Source of the DNA: Bacteroidetes/Chlorobi group bacterium ChocPot_Mid
GTDB lineage: Bacteria > Bacteroidota > Ignavibacteria > Kapaibacteriales > UBA2268
Length of the DNA: 36,435 nt
Reading direction: 5' to 3'
NCBI GenBank assembly: GCA_003731675.1
Contig: RCNQ01000060.1
Coordinates: forward strand, 1 to 36,435
Below are positions 8,749-17,069 of this stretch, in pieces. Each line of letters starts with the position of its first letter. The stretch's first letter is position 1. The notes beneath the pieces are model-generated. The model saw nothing but the letters and a program-made list of their open reading frames with translations, did not search any database and was not told the origin of the DNA. The position numbers and the translations under genes are program-made.

Positions 8749-10464
8749 TTACTGAACCTCGGCATCAACAAGCTCTCTTGCACTTTTTAAAGATGACTCA
8801 GTAATATTTTCACCACTGATAAGTCTGGCAGTCTCTTTGAGTTTTTCCTCTTTGGTAAGTGAATGTGCTGAGATGATTGTCCTGCCGTTGGTTTCGAACT
8901 TTTCCACGTGAATGTTTTTATCAGCTAAAGCACAAATTTGAGGTAAGTGAGTTATAGAAATAATCTGATGTTTCCGGGCAAGCTTTTTCATTGCAAAGCC
9001 GACTTTTTGAGCAATTCTTCCGCTAATGCCAGAGTCAATTTCATCAAAGACAAGCATAGGTAAATTTTCACTATCTGCAGCAATAGACTTAATCGAAAGC
9101 ATCACTCTTGATATTTCTCCTCCAGAAGCAGTCAAAGCAAGTGGTTTGGGTGATTCACCCTTGTTAGTCGAAATATAAAATTCAACAATATCCCATCCAT
9201 TATCGAACAACCTCACATTGCCAGATTTCGTAGTGACAGACAAAATATATTTATCATCTGAATTGTCATTTTCTTGATTGAAAATCACTTTGAATTCTGA
9301 ATGTGGTACACCAAGTTCAATTAAAGTATTTACAACCTGCTTTTCTAAAACAGATGCGGATTGTTGTCTTTTTCGTGAAAGTTTTTGGGCTTTTTCTTCG
9401 ACTATTTTCTTGTGACTTAGTATCTCTTGCTCCATTCGTCTTATTTCATCGTCAAAATTTTCGGCAAGCTGTAGCTCAGATATCAGTTCCTCACGTTTGA
9501 TAACTGCATTTTTTATACTGCCATATTTTTTGGTCAATCCTTTAAGAGAAACATATCTTTCGCGAAGTTCCTCGACAGATAAGGCATCAAAATCAATTTC
9601 TGATTTGTAACTACTTGCAAAATTTGAGAGCTCTTCAATATTAACAAGAATACTGTTGAAATCATTTATAAATTGTTCGAACTTAGTATCAATCCGTACT
9701 ATTTGATTCAGTTGCTTACGTACAATTTGCAGTTTGCTGTAAACAGAGTTTTCATCATCAAACAAAATTGAATAGATTTCGGAAGACAGCTGAAAAAGCA
9801 ACTCCGCATTTTCTTTGATTCTGAGTTCATTTTCAATTAGAATATCCTCATCAATTTTCGGATTTATCTTGTCAATTTCCTTCAATTCAAAATTGATATA
9901 ATCTATCCTGTCCTTGAGACTTTTTTCCTTCTTTTTGGTTGTATGCAGATTTTCGATTTGTTCTTTGAGTTTGACATAAGAAGTATAATAATCATTTTTT
10001 AAATCAGAAACTTTGGCAAAAATATCAAGAAGTTCAATATGACTTTCAGGTTTGAGAAGAATCTGGTGGTCGTGTTGCCCATGGAAGTCAACAAGAAAAT
10101 CACCAAGCTTTTTCAAAGAATTTATCTGAACAGGTGTATCATTAATAAATGCCCTGCTGTTTTTCTCAGTGATTTCCCTTCGAATAATTACTTTCTCATC
10201 TTCTAAATCGAAACCTTCAGTTTTAAACCAGGCTATCACATTGTTTGATGGGGGAATATTAAAGACACCCTCAATAATAGCTTTCTTCTCACCTTGCCTT
10301 ATATATTCGGTAGAAGCTCTTTCTCCTAAAAGCAACATTAAAGCATCAACAATTATAGATTTTCCTGCACCCGTCTCACCAGTAATTATATTCAGTCCTT
10401 GATGAAAATCAAGTTCAAGTTCAGGAATAAGAGCAAAATTCTTTATGTAAATTTTTTCGAGCAT
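8749..10464 (-). CDS. recN: DNA repair protein RecN
   Basis: RecN is an SMC-like ATPase that acts at double-strand breaks. The 571-residue product is full length. It starts MLEKIYIKNFALI, with Walker A GETGAGKS at 29-36, a coiled-coil middle (about 150-380), the ABC signature SGGE at 447-450, and Walker B ending in Asp474-Glu475 (MLVFDEIDSG). The ISITHLPQICALAD segment that follows is the usual switch region of RecN. It lies one base downstream of the YfhO-type gene on the same strand, so the two are probably cotranscribed, although no functional link is known. Confidence 0.96.
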   Translation of the reverse strand: MLEKIYIKNFALIPELELDFHQGLNIITGETGAGKSIIVDALMLLLGERASTEYIRQGEKKAIIEGVFNIPPSNNVIAWFKTEGFDLEDEKVIIRREITEKNSRAFINDTPVQINSLKKLGDFLVDFHGQHDHQILLKPESHIELLDIFAKVSDLKNDYYTSYVKLKEQIENLHTTKKKEKSLKDRIDYINFELKEIDKINPKIDEDILIENELRIKENAELLFQLSSEIYSILFDDENSVYSKLQIVRKQLNQIVRIDTKFEQFINDFNSILVNIEELSNFASSYKSEIDFDALSVEELRERYVSLKGLTKKYGSIKNAVIKREELISELQLAENFDDEIRRMEQEILSHKKIVEEKAQKLSRKRQQSASVLEKQVVNTLIELGVPHSEFKVIFNQENDNSDDKYILSVTTKSGNVRLFDNGWDIVEFYISTNKGESPKPLALTASGGEISRVMLSIKSIAADSENLPMLVFDEIDSGISGRIAQKVGFAMKKLARKHQIISITHLPQICALADKNIHVEKFETNGRTIISAHSLTKEEKLKETARLISGENITESSLKSARELVDAEVQ

Positions 10465-10465
10465 T

Positions 10466-12784
10466 CTATTCTTTTCGCAATAAAATTAATCCGACTAACG
10501 ACAAGCATATTGCTCCGAGCATAAGATATAAACCAATTGTAAATTTTTCTGACTCATATTTCAAATCAACCTTATGTGTGCCTTTTGGAATTTGTACAGC
10601 ACAGAAAGAGTAATTTGCTTTTAATATTTTTGACTTCACACCATCAACATATACTTTGCGGTCAGGATACCATATTTCACTGAATACCAAAACACCGCTT
10701 TTTGGAGTACTGACGCTACAAGACAAACTATTATTCTGAAAATCGTTAATTGTAACTTTCCCCATTGACAATGAATCAAAATATTTATTATTCGTAACAA
10801 TATTTTCCTCAAGAACGACAGTTTTAGAATAATCTATAACAGAATTTTGCATAGTATTTTTTATTTTTTCGGGAGTTGATATGATTGTATTGTAAGTCAT
10901 CCATGCTCTCGGAAAATATCCTTTCCTTTCCACAAAGCCGAATTGCTGAGTTTCAGGATTAAACGAGATTTCATATTTAACATTATACAAATCGTGGATA
11001 GTTTTAACATCAGTTGGTGGAGGGATATGATTAAAAACTAACTGATTGTAGCCCTCAACGAGCATTATTTTATCAATCATTCCTTGGTTTCTCATCATTG
11101 CCATATAGCTTGGATTATAATGTCGCATTGATATTCTGAATAAATTATTCTTATCCTTCGGGACGAACAAATCCTTTAATTGCTTATTGAGTTTGTAGGA
11201 ATTTTCAGGATTATTGGGACTGCTATTAAAAGATGCCCCCTGGGTGTATAAGTCAATAAAAGTTAATATTATTAAAATTACTCCTGCCGCAATGGGTTTT
11301 AAAATGTTTTTATATAAAAGCAATAAAACAATAACGACACATAAAATGAAAACAAGAGCAATTGTACCATAACTTTGAATATTTGATATATATTGTTCGG
11401 GAGAGTCGAGTGATTTCAGTAAAGCTCCGCTTGCAATAAGAATAGAAAACAGCAAGGGGACAGATGAAGCAATAATGATTTTTAAAATGAATTTTTTATT
11501 TGAAATATTTTTAATAATTGTATCAAACCCGAAACCAGCTAATATTGAAAAAGCAATAACAGAAAAAAACATAATTCTTGCAGGTATTCTGAGTAATCCG
11601 AAAAATGGAAGATTGTAAAATATTTTAAATAAAAAAAAGTTATCACCAAGTGCGAACAATAAGCCAAAGATAGATATAAAAATCAGGAAAGCAGTCATTC
11701 TGTTTTTATATCCGCTTAATATTGCTATTAATCCAAGAATCAAAGCAGTCAGACCAAAATAAAAAGCTGTGTCCCAATAGTAGTAATAAGGTTTGTTGTC
11801 TAAATAATAGGGAACACTTTTGTCACCACTGCCTTCGGTAAATCCAAATAATTTTGGGACCAAAGAAGTATAAATTTGTTCAAATTCAAGAGAACCTTCA
11901 GTAGCGGCTTCATAAGTAGCTTCGGCTCTTTTTGAATAATTTGCCAAATCTTGGGACGGGAGATATTGAACAGAAAAAATACATAACGAAATAATAAAAG
12001 GTAAAATTCCTGCAATAATAAATTTCACGGATTCCTTTGTTTTAAATCCGTTTTTTCTAATCTCAGCTACGAAATACCATAGGAATAGGAGTCCCAGAAA
12101 AAGTGCCTGGTATAAAATTGTTTGAGGATGTCCAGCAAGCATACTAATGCCAAAAATCAAACCTGAAAGAATGCCAAATTTAATCTTGTTTTCAGTTATT
12201 GCTTTAAGGAAGAATAAAATGACCAATGGGAACCATGCAAGATGATAAACCATCATAGGATGTATAACATGTAATACCAAAGACAAAGAAAAAGCATAAG
12301 AAATTGAAGCGATAATTGAACCAATGGAAGAGACCTTCAAATATCTTGTTAAAAAATACATGTTTAACTGTGCTATGAGAAAATGCAGGATGATAATAAA
12401 TTGTAAACCCCAAACTGATAAATGTCCTCCTGAATCAAGAAAAATCATTGTCAATCGGTTCAAAGGATAAAAGAATCCAACCTGTAAATCAGAAAAGAAT
12501 GGCATACCACAGAAAGTATAAGGATTCCAAAATGGTATTTGTCCGTTGGAAAATGACTGTGCTGCAAAAGTTTGTATAGGGTAAAATTGCTCAACAAAAT
12601 CTTCCCAGAAAAAAGTATTGCTAAACAATTGGTCCCAGAAGAAAATTGCTGTTGTTACTAAGAACAAAATTGAAATTATCCAGAAAGGTAAATCCTTTAG
12701 TTCAATTTTGACAGATTGATTGTCTCCGGTTTTTTTTGTTAATCCCGGATTTTTCCCGCTATGTTTTATTGCTTTCTTTGCCAT
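10466..12784 (-). CDS. YfhO family multi-spanning membrane protein
   Basis: The 772-residue protein has a basic cytoplasmic N-terminus (about 30 residues), roughly a dozen hydrophobic segments up to about residue 530, a soluble region (about 540-740) and a final transmembrane segment ending in LLRKE. The first large extracytoplasmic loop carries FWNPYTFCGMPFFSDLQVG, typical of YfhO and of GT-C-fold glycosyltransferases that use lipid-linked sugars. Firmicute YfhO-like proteins glycosylate wall or membrane polymers; the role in Bacteroidota is not established. Its start is divergent from the PASTA gene, with 171 AT-rich bases between. The stop is one base from recN. Confidence 0.82.
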   Translation of the reverse strand: MAKKAIKHSGKNPGLTKKTGDNQSVKIELKDLPFWIISILFLVTTAIFFWDQLFSNTFFWEDFVEQFYPIQTFAAQSFSNGQIPFWNPYTFCGMPFFSDLQVGFFYPLNRLTMIFLDSGGHLSVWGLQFIIILHFLIAQLNMYFLTRYLKVSSIGSIIASISYAFSLSLVLHVIHPMMVYHLAWFPLVILFFLKAITENKIKFGILSGLIFGISMLAGHPQTILYQALFLGLLFLWYFVAEIRKNGFKTKESVKFIIAGILPFIISLCIFSVQYLPSQDLANYSKRAEATYEAATEGSLEFEQIYTSLVPKLFGFTEGSGDKSVPYYLDNKPYYYYWDTAFYFGLTALILGLIAILSGYKNRMTAFLIFISIFGLLFALGDNFFLFKIFYNLPFFGLLRIPARIMFFSVIAFSILAGFGFDTIIKNISNKKFILKIIIASSVPLLFSILIASGALLKSLDSPEQYISNIQSYGTIALVFILCVVIVLLLLYKNILKPIAAGVILIILTFIDLYTQGASFNSSPNNPENSYKLNKQLKDLFVPKDKNNLFRISMRHYNPSYMAMMRNQGMIDKIMLVEGYNQLVFNHIPPPTDVKTIHDLYNVKYEISFNPETQQFGFVERKGYFPRAWMTYNTIISTPEKIKNTMQNSVIDYSKTVVLEENIVTNNKYFDSLSMGKVTINDFQNNSLSCSVSTPKSGVLVFSEIWYPDRKVYVDGVKSKILKANYSFCAVQIPKGTHKVDLKYESEKFTIGLYLMLGAICLSLVGLILLRKE

Positions 12785-12955
12785 AATTTATATAATAAGG
12801 TAATAAAAAAAATGTAATTTAATTATGATAAGAGAAAGAAGCAAATTAAGATTAATAAAATTTATCAATTATATGTGAATTTTAAACTATTAAATTATTT
12901 TATAATAATCTTTTTTCATAATTTGTAAAATAATTGATGTAAATATTCAGAATTT

Positions 12956-13711
12956 ATGAAAATAGATAAAGAAAAATTAATGGAATATAAACCACACGCA
13001 TATATCTTTGGGGGATTTTGTGTGTCGTTGTTAATTATTTTTTTTATTTTGGATTCATGGATTTTGCCAGCATGGATTCACGGAGGGGAAATTGTTACTG
13101 TGCCTGATGTTACGGGACTTCCGTTACACGAAGCGCAAGCCAAACTTGAGCAGGCAGGACTCAATTATCATATCTATACGGAACAAAATAATGATGAGTA
13201 TCCTGAGAATTATGTTATAAATCAAAATCCAAAACCTAAAAGGATGGTAAAAAGTGGTCGCCATATCAATTTGACTATAAGTAAAGGTGGTGAACCTGTG
13301 ATAATGCCAAATATAATGTTCAAGCCACTGAGGTATGCAAGGGTGGCACTGATGGAAAGGGGGCTTTACATAGGTAATATTGAATATGTATTTAGCGATT
13401 CGGTGGGAGTGGACACAGTAATTAGTCAAAATATCAGACCGGGAAAGACTATTTCATTTGGCGATTATGTTAATCTGGTTGTAAGTAAAGGTATGGAAGC
13501 TGAAATTGAGGTACCAAATCTGACTGGAAAGACATTGGCTGAGGTAGAGGCGATTCTTGAAGCATCAAATCTTCAATTAGGAACAATAAACAGTACTTAT
13601 GATGAAATTTATGCTGCAACATATTTGCGAAACACAGTTGTCGGACAATTTCCTTCGCCGGGGAATGTTGTTGTTAAAAATACAAAGATTGATATAACAT
13701 TTTTCAGATAA
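12956..13711 (+). CDS. PASTA domain protein with one membrane anchor
   Basis: The 251-residue protein has a short cytoplasmic N-terminus, one transmembrane helix (about 18-42) and three tandem PASTA domains (about 47-113, 114-182 and 183-251). The repeats show the typical pattern: VPDVTGLPLHEAQAKLEQAGL, then NQNPKPKRMVKSG; MPNIMFKPLRYARVALMERGL, then SQNIRPGKTISFG; VPNLTGKTLAEVEAILEASNL, then GQFPSPGNVV. PASTA domains bind peptidoglycan fragments or beta-lactams in Ser/Thr kinases and in some penicillin-binding proteins. There is no kinase or transpeptidase domain here, so this is a stand-alone wall sensor or scaffold by inference. It ends three bases from the converging scpB stop. Confidence 0.88.
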   Translation: MKIDKEKLMEYKPHAYIFGGFCVSLLIIFFILDSWILPAWIHGGEIVTVPDVTGLPLHEAQAKLEQAGLNYHIYTEQNNDEYPENYVINQNPKPKRMVKSGRHINLTISKGGEPVIMPNIMFKPLRYARVALMERGLYIGNIEYVFSDSVGVDTVISQNIRPGKTISFGDYVNLVVSKGMEAEIEVPNLTGKTLAEVEAILEASNLQLGTINSTYDEIYAATYLRNTVVGQFPSPGNVVVKNTKIDITFFR

Positions 13712-13714
13712 AGC

Positions 13715-14629
13715 TCAAGTCATTTTTTCAGCTTGATTTTTTGAAATAGTGAATTCATCTTCAGAGGATTCATCTTCGGATTCCTCATTTAAATAGTCAA
13801 TGTCATATTCTTCTGAAGAATCGAGCTTTGTAAGATTTACATCATCATCTGTATTGTCATCTGTAAAATCCGGAATGCCATAAACTTCATCAATGGTTTC
13901 CTGAATTGCTTTTGCATTTTCCTCATCAGTTAAGTCCAAAGTAACTTCAATGTGAGAAGTAATGTTGCTTTCGTCAGAAGCAATATCTTCAATTTCTCGG
14001 AGTTTTGGTAAGTCTTCCAGACTTTTCAGACCAAATGTTTTTAAAAATAAGGGTGTGGTTCCAAATAAAAGTGGTTTTCCGAGAGCATCTTTTCTGCCAA
14101 CAATTTTAATAAAGTTCTTTTCTAAAAGTGTATTAACTATTTCATTGGAGTTTACCCCTCTAATCTGTTCTATTTCAGCTTTGGTAACCGGTTGTTTATA
14201 GGCGATGATTGAAAGTGTTTCGAGAGATGCTTGTGAAAATTTTCTTTTAGATTTGGTTCTTGTCAATCTTTGCAAGAGTTCGCCATACTCCGGACGTGTA
14301 GCGAATTGGTATCCACCGGCAATATTGATTATTTGAAATGGTCTGTTTGTTTCAACAAGGTCAATATTGATTTCATTGATTAGTTCCAGAAAGTACTCAG
14401 GTGCAATATTGTATTTTTTCATTATTTCCTGAGCAAAAGAGATTTGCTTTGGTTTATCGTCACTGTTTTCTGAATCTCCATCATCGAAATTTAAAGTTGC
14501 TATATTGACAATCAGCAAGTCAAATAAATATTTCAAAGTTAATGGTTCTTCAGCGGCAAAAAGGAGTACTTCAATAGCTGATTTTTGTTCATCTTTTGAT
14601 AAATTTAAAAAAGGTGGTTTAATTTCCAT
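13715..14629 (-). CDS. scpB: Segregation and condensation protein ScpB
   Basis: ScpB is a winged-helix protein that dimerises and binds ScpA in the SMC condensin complex. The core (about residues 12-210) shows EVLLFAAEEPLTLKYL at the start, the GGYQFATRPEYG segment, and SQASLETLSIIAYKQPVTKAEIEQIRGV, the ScpB signature. The remaining 90 or so residues are very acidic (Asp/Glu runs). At 304 residues it is longer than the usual 190-220. An internal acidic insert near residue 52 also adds length. It follows scpA after 12 bases, in the same operon. Confidence 0.95.
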   Translation of the reverse strand: MEIKPPFLNLSKDEQKSAIEVLLFAAEEPLTLKYLFDLLIVNIATLNFDDGDSENSDDKPKQISFAQEIMKKYNIAPEYFLELINEINIDLVETNRPFQIINIAGGYQFATRPEYGELLQRLTRTKSKRKFSQASLETLSIIAYKQPVTKAEIEQIRGVNSNEIVNTLLEKNFIKIVGRKDALGKPLLFGTTPLFLKTFGLKSLEDLPKLREIEDIASDESNITSHIEVTLDLTDEENAKAIQETIDEVYGIPDFTDDNTDDDVNLTKLDSSEEYDIDYLNEESEDESSEDEFTISKNQAEKMT

Positions 14630-14641
14630 ATCAATTTAATT

Positions 14642-15415
14642 CTAATTATTTTCAATATTCATATTAGTTTCATATACCAAATCAGAGTCAAATACATTAT
14701 CAGGTCGTTCTATGATTACGATATCCTCAAAATGAGAATCCTGAACGATGAAAATCAGTTTATCCTTAATCATTTCAAGAATAGCAAGAAAAGTTATCAA
14801 AATATTGCTTCTATTTTCATTTTTTACTAGGTTAAAGAAACTTAGTCTCTTATTAATCTTAAGAGTTTGTAATATTAAAGATGCTTTTTCAGCGATGGAA
14901 ACTTTTTTAATATTAACAATATGTTCTGTAATAACTCCCTGACTTCTTTCGATAGCAATTTTGAATGCTTTCAATAAATCAAATAATGTAGAATTTTCAT
15001 AATATACATCATCTGGATTTTCTGACTGCGGAGAACTTTCAGCAAAAAGTTTTCTATAATACACATATTTTTGATTTTCTGCCATACTTTGTAAGTCAAA
15101 TGAAGCTTCCTTGAATTGTTTGTATTCGATAAGTTTTTGTACTAAAATAGTTCTGGGGTCTTCAATTTCTTCACCATTTTCATTGATAGCTTTTGGTAAC
15201 AACATTTGTGCTTTGATGTACATAAGTGTAGTAACCATAACAAGGAATTCTCCAGCAAGTTCCAAATCGAAAAAGCGCATCAGGCGAATATATTTAAGAT
15301 ATTCCTCTGTTATCTTAGCTATCGGAATATCATAGATATTCAATTCGTCGCGTTTTATAAAGTAAAGCAACAAATCAAACGGTCCTTCAAAATTCGGTAA
15401 CCTTATTTTATACAT
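14642..15415 (-). CDS. scpA: Segregation and condensation protein ScpA
   Basis: ScpA is the kleisin that bridges the SMC heads. The N-terminus MYKIRLPNFEGPFDLLLYFI with DIPIAKITEEYL is the classical ScpA signature, and a second helical block (FDLELAGEFLVMVTTLMYIKAQMLLP) follows. The C-terminal winged-helix part includes FLAILEMIKDKLIFIVQ. At 257 residues it is standard length. It is followed by scpB and preceded on the same strand by alr, 41 bases upstream, so alr-scpA-scpB may form one unit. SMC itself is not in the window. Confidence 0.95.
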   Translation of the reverse strand: MYKIRLPNFEGPFDLLLYFIKRDELNIYDIPIAKITEEYLKYIRLMRFFDLELAGEFLVMVTTLMYIKAQMLLPKAINENGEEIEDPRTILVQKLIEYKQFKEASFDLQSMAENQKYVYYRKLFAESSPQSENPDDVYYENSTLFDLLKAFKIAIERSQGVITEHIVNIKKVSIAEKASLILQTLKINKRLSFFNLVKNENRSNILITFLAILEMIKDKLIFIVQDSHFEDIVIIERPDNVFDSDLVYETNMNIENN

Positions 15416-15456
15416 ATTTCATTTAAAAAAATTGTTAACCTTATATTATATATATA

Positions 15457-16572
15457 TCAGTCCAAAACAGGTTCAATGTAAACTCTGCTAACTCTTGCTG
15501 AAATTGCAGTAGTGATTTCATAAGGGATGGTGCCAACCCAACCTGCAATTTCATCAGCAAGGATTTCCTCGCTACCTTGCTTTCCGATTAAAACGACTTC
15601 ATCACCTGGTTTTACTTCATCATCATTGCAATCAACCATTATTTCATCCATACAAATAGAACCAACTACAGGATACCTCTTGCCATTAATGAGGCACTGT
15701 GCTCTTCCTGTGAGAGTTTTGAAGTAACCATCTCCGTATCCTATTGGGACGGTAGCGATGGTTGTAGGTTTTTTTGCAACAAATAGTCTGTCGTAACTGA
15801 CAGATTCTCCAGCTTGAATTCTGCGGGTTACAACAACCTGACTTTTTAAAGTCATAATTGGTTTGACTTTTAATTTTTCTCTTACTTCGGCAGAAGGAGC
15901 ATAGCCATAAAGAGCTAAACCGGGACGGACTAAATTGAAATAAGCATCAGGCAGGTTTGCAATCGCACCGGAGTTTGAAGCATGAATGTATTTAAATTCA
16001 AAGCCAGCTTCTTTCAATTGAGTAAGAGTCTGATTAAAAAGTTTAAGTTGTTTTTTTGCATAGTCGATGTTGGTCGGTGAAGTTGCAAAATGAGTACAAA
16101 TACCGTGCATATCAATATTAGGTAATTTGCCATACTGTTTCATAAATTCCACAGCGTTATCGGCATCAATCCCATCTCTGTGCATTCCGGTATCAATCAG
16201 GAGATGTGTTTTCACTAAAACATTTCTTTTTTGAGCTTCTTTTGATAAAGCTAATAAAAACTCCTCAGAAGAGATGGCTGACTGTAAATCATATTTGCAG
16301 AAGTATTGAGCTTCATCAGGGAATGATGGAATTAAAACAATAATCGGTTGAGTATCACCGGATTCTCTTAGCATAACGCCTTCATTAGCGAAAGCAACTC
16401 CGAGGAATTCAATTCCATCATATCTTAATATTTGTGCAGTACCTAAAAGTCCGTGACCGTAGGCATTGGCTTTAACGATTGCCATTATAGCCGAACCCGG
16501 AGAAAGTTCACGGATACGTTTGATGTTATATCTTAAATTTTTCTTGTTAATATACGCTGTTGTAGTTCTCAT
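15457..16572 (-). CDS. alr: Alanine racemase
   Basis: This PLP enzyme converts L-alanine to D-alanine for peptidoglycan. The start chosen is the ATG at 16572 (MRTTTAYINKKNLRYN), giving 371 residues, the family length; an in-frame ATG at 16599 adds nine residues unlike the family. The PLP lysine is Lys34 in MAIVKANAYGHG, and the opposite catalytic tyrosine is Tyr260 in GESVSYDR. RPGLALYGYAP and the C-terminal GSICMDEIMVDC segment also fit. It heads the minus-strand run alr-scpA-scpB and is divergent from the P5C dehydrogenase gene across nearly 500 AT-rich bases. Confidence 0.95.
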   Translation of the reverse strand: MRTTTAYINKKNLRYNIKRIRELSPGSAIMAIVKANAYGHGLLGTAQILRYDGIEFLGVAFANEGVMLRESGDTQPIIVLIPSFPDEAQYFCKYDLQSAISSEEFLLALSKEAQKRNVLVKTHLLIDTGMHRDGIDADNAVEFMKQYGKLPNIDMHGICTHFATSPTNIDYAKKQLKLFNQTLTQLKEAGFEFKYIHASNSGAIANLPDAYFNLVRPGLALYGYAPSAEVREKLKVKPIMTLKSQVVVTRRIQAGESVSYDRLFVAKKPTTIATVPIGYGDGYFKTLTGRAQCLINGKRYPVVGSICMDEIMVDCNDDEVKPGDEVVLIGKQGSEEILADEIAGWVGTIPYEITTAISARVSRVYIEPVLD

Positions 16573-17069
16573 AAATATTTTTTTATATCTGAAATTCAAT
16601 TCAAAATTAAGTATAATTTTTGATTTTACACATATTCATTTGAGAAAAACATCAAACAATCAATTTTTTTAGTCAGTTTTAAAAAATTTTTTAAATTTTT
16701 TTTATGGAATTTTTTTTGAGTTTGATGGTGTAAAGTGTAAAAATATTTTTTCAGAAGGAGACAAATTAAAAATTATAAGATAAAAACAATTTTTTTTCAA
16801 AAGATGTTAATCCTCCGAGAAGCTGATAAACAGTAGGTTTTCAAAGAATATTTATTATGTGAGATATTATTTAAAAAAAAAAATTAATATAGGAAAGAAA
16901 AAATTTGGAAGTAAATTTTTTAAAAATAATTTTGATGAAAAATTTTGGTAGAAAAGGTGTGGATAAATTTTTGATAAAAAAATAAAAAAAAATATTTTAT
17001 ATCTTAAATCTCTTTCGTAATTTTGAGTTAGGCATAAAGTAAAAATGTTGAAAACTTTAAAGGAATTTT
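16573..17069. other. Gene-free, very AT-rich divergent intergenic region
   Basis: Nearly 500 bases separate the divergent alr and P5C dehydrogenase genes. The sequence is dominated by long A and T runs, especially 16675-16750 and 16865-17000. No ORF worth calling or RNA gene was seen. It contains one perfect DnaA box (16958-16966) and a TAATTTTG element (17018-17025) that matches the Bacteroidota -7 promoter box TAnnTTTG, without a TTG at the expected distance upstream. It must carry promoters for both flanking genes. Confidence 0.6.
16958..16966 (-). other. Perfect DnaA box
   Basis: TGTGGATAA is the reverse complement of TTATCCACA, the strongest E. coli DnaA box. Only this exact copy was found in the intergenic region; TTTTACACA near 16624 has one mismatch. 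A single box does not make an origin. Confidence 0.4.

Noticed and set aside
13718..13745. Weak hairpin followed by T run between the PASTA gene and scpB
   Set aside because: Only a 5-bp stem with a long loop, and it lies largely inside the scpB coding sequence.
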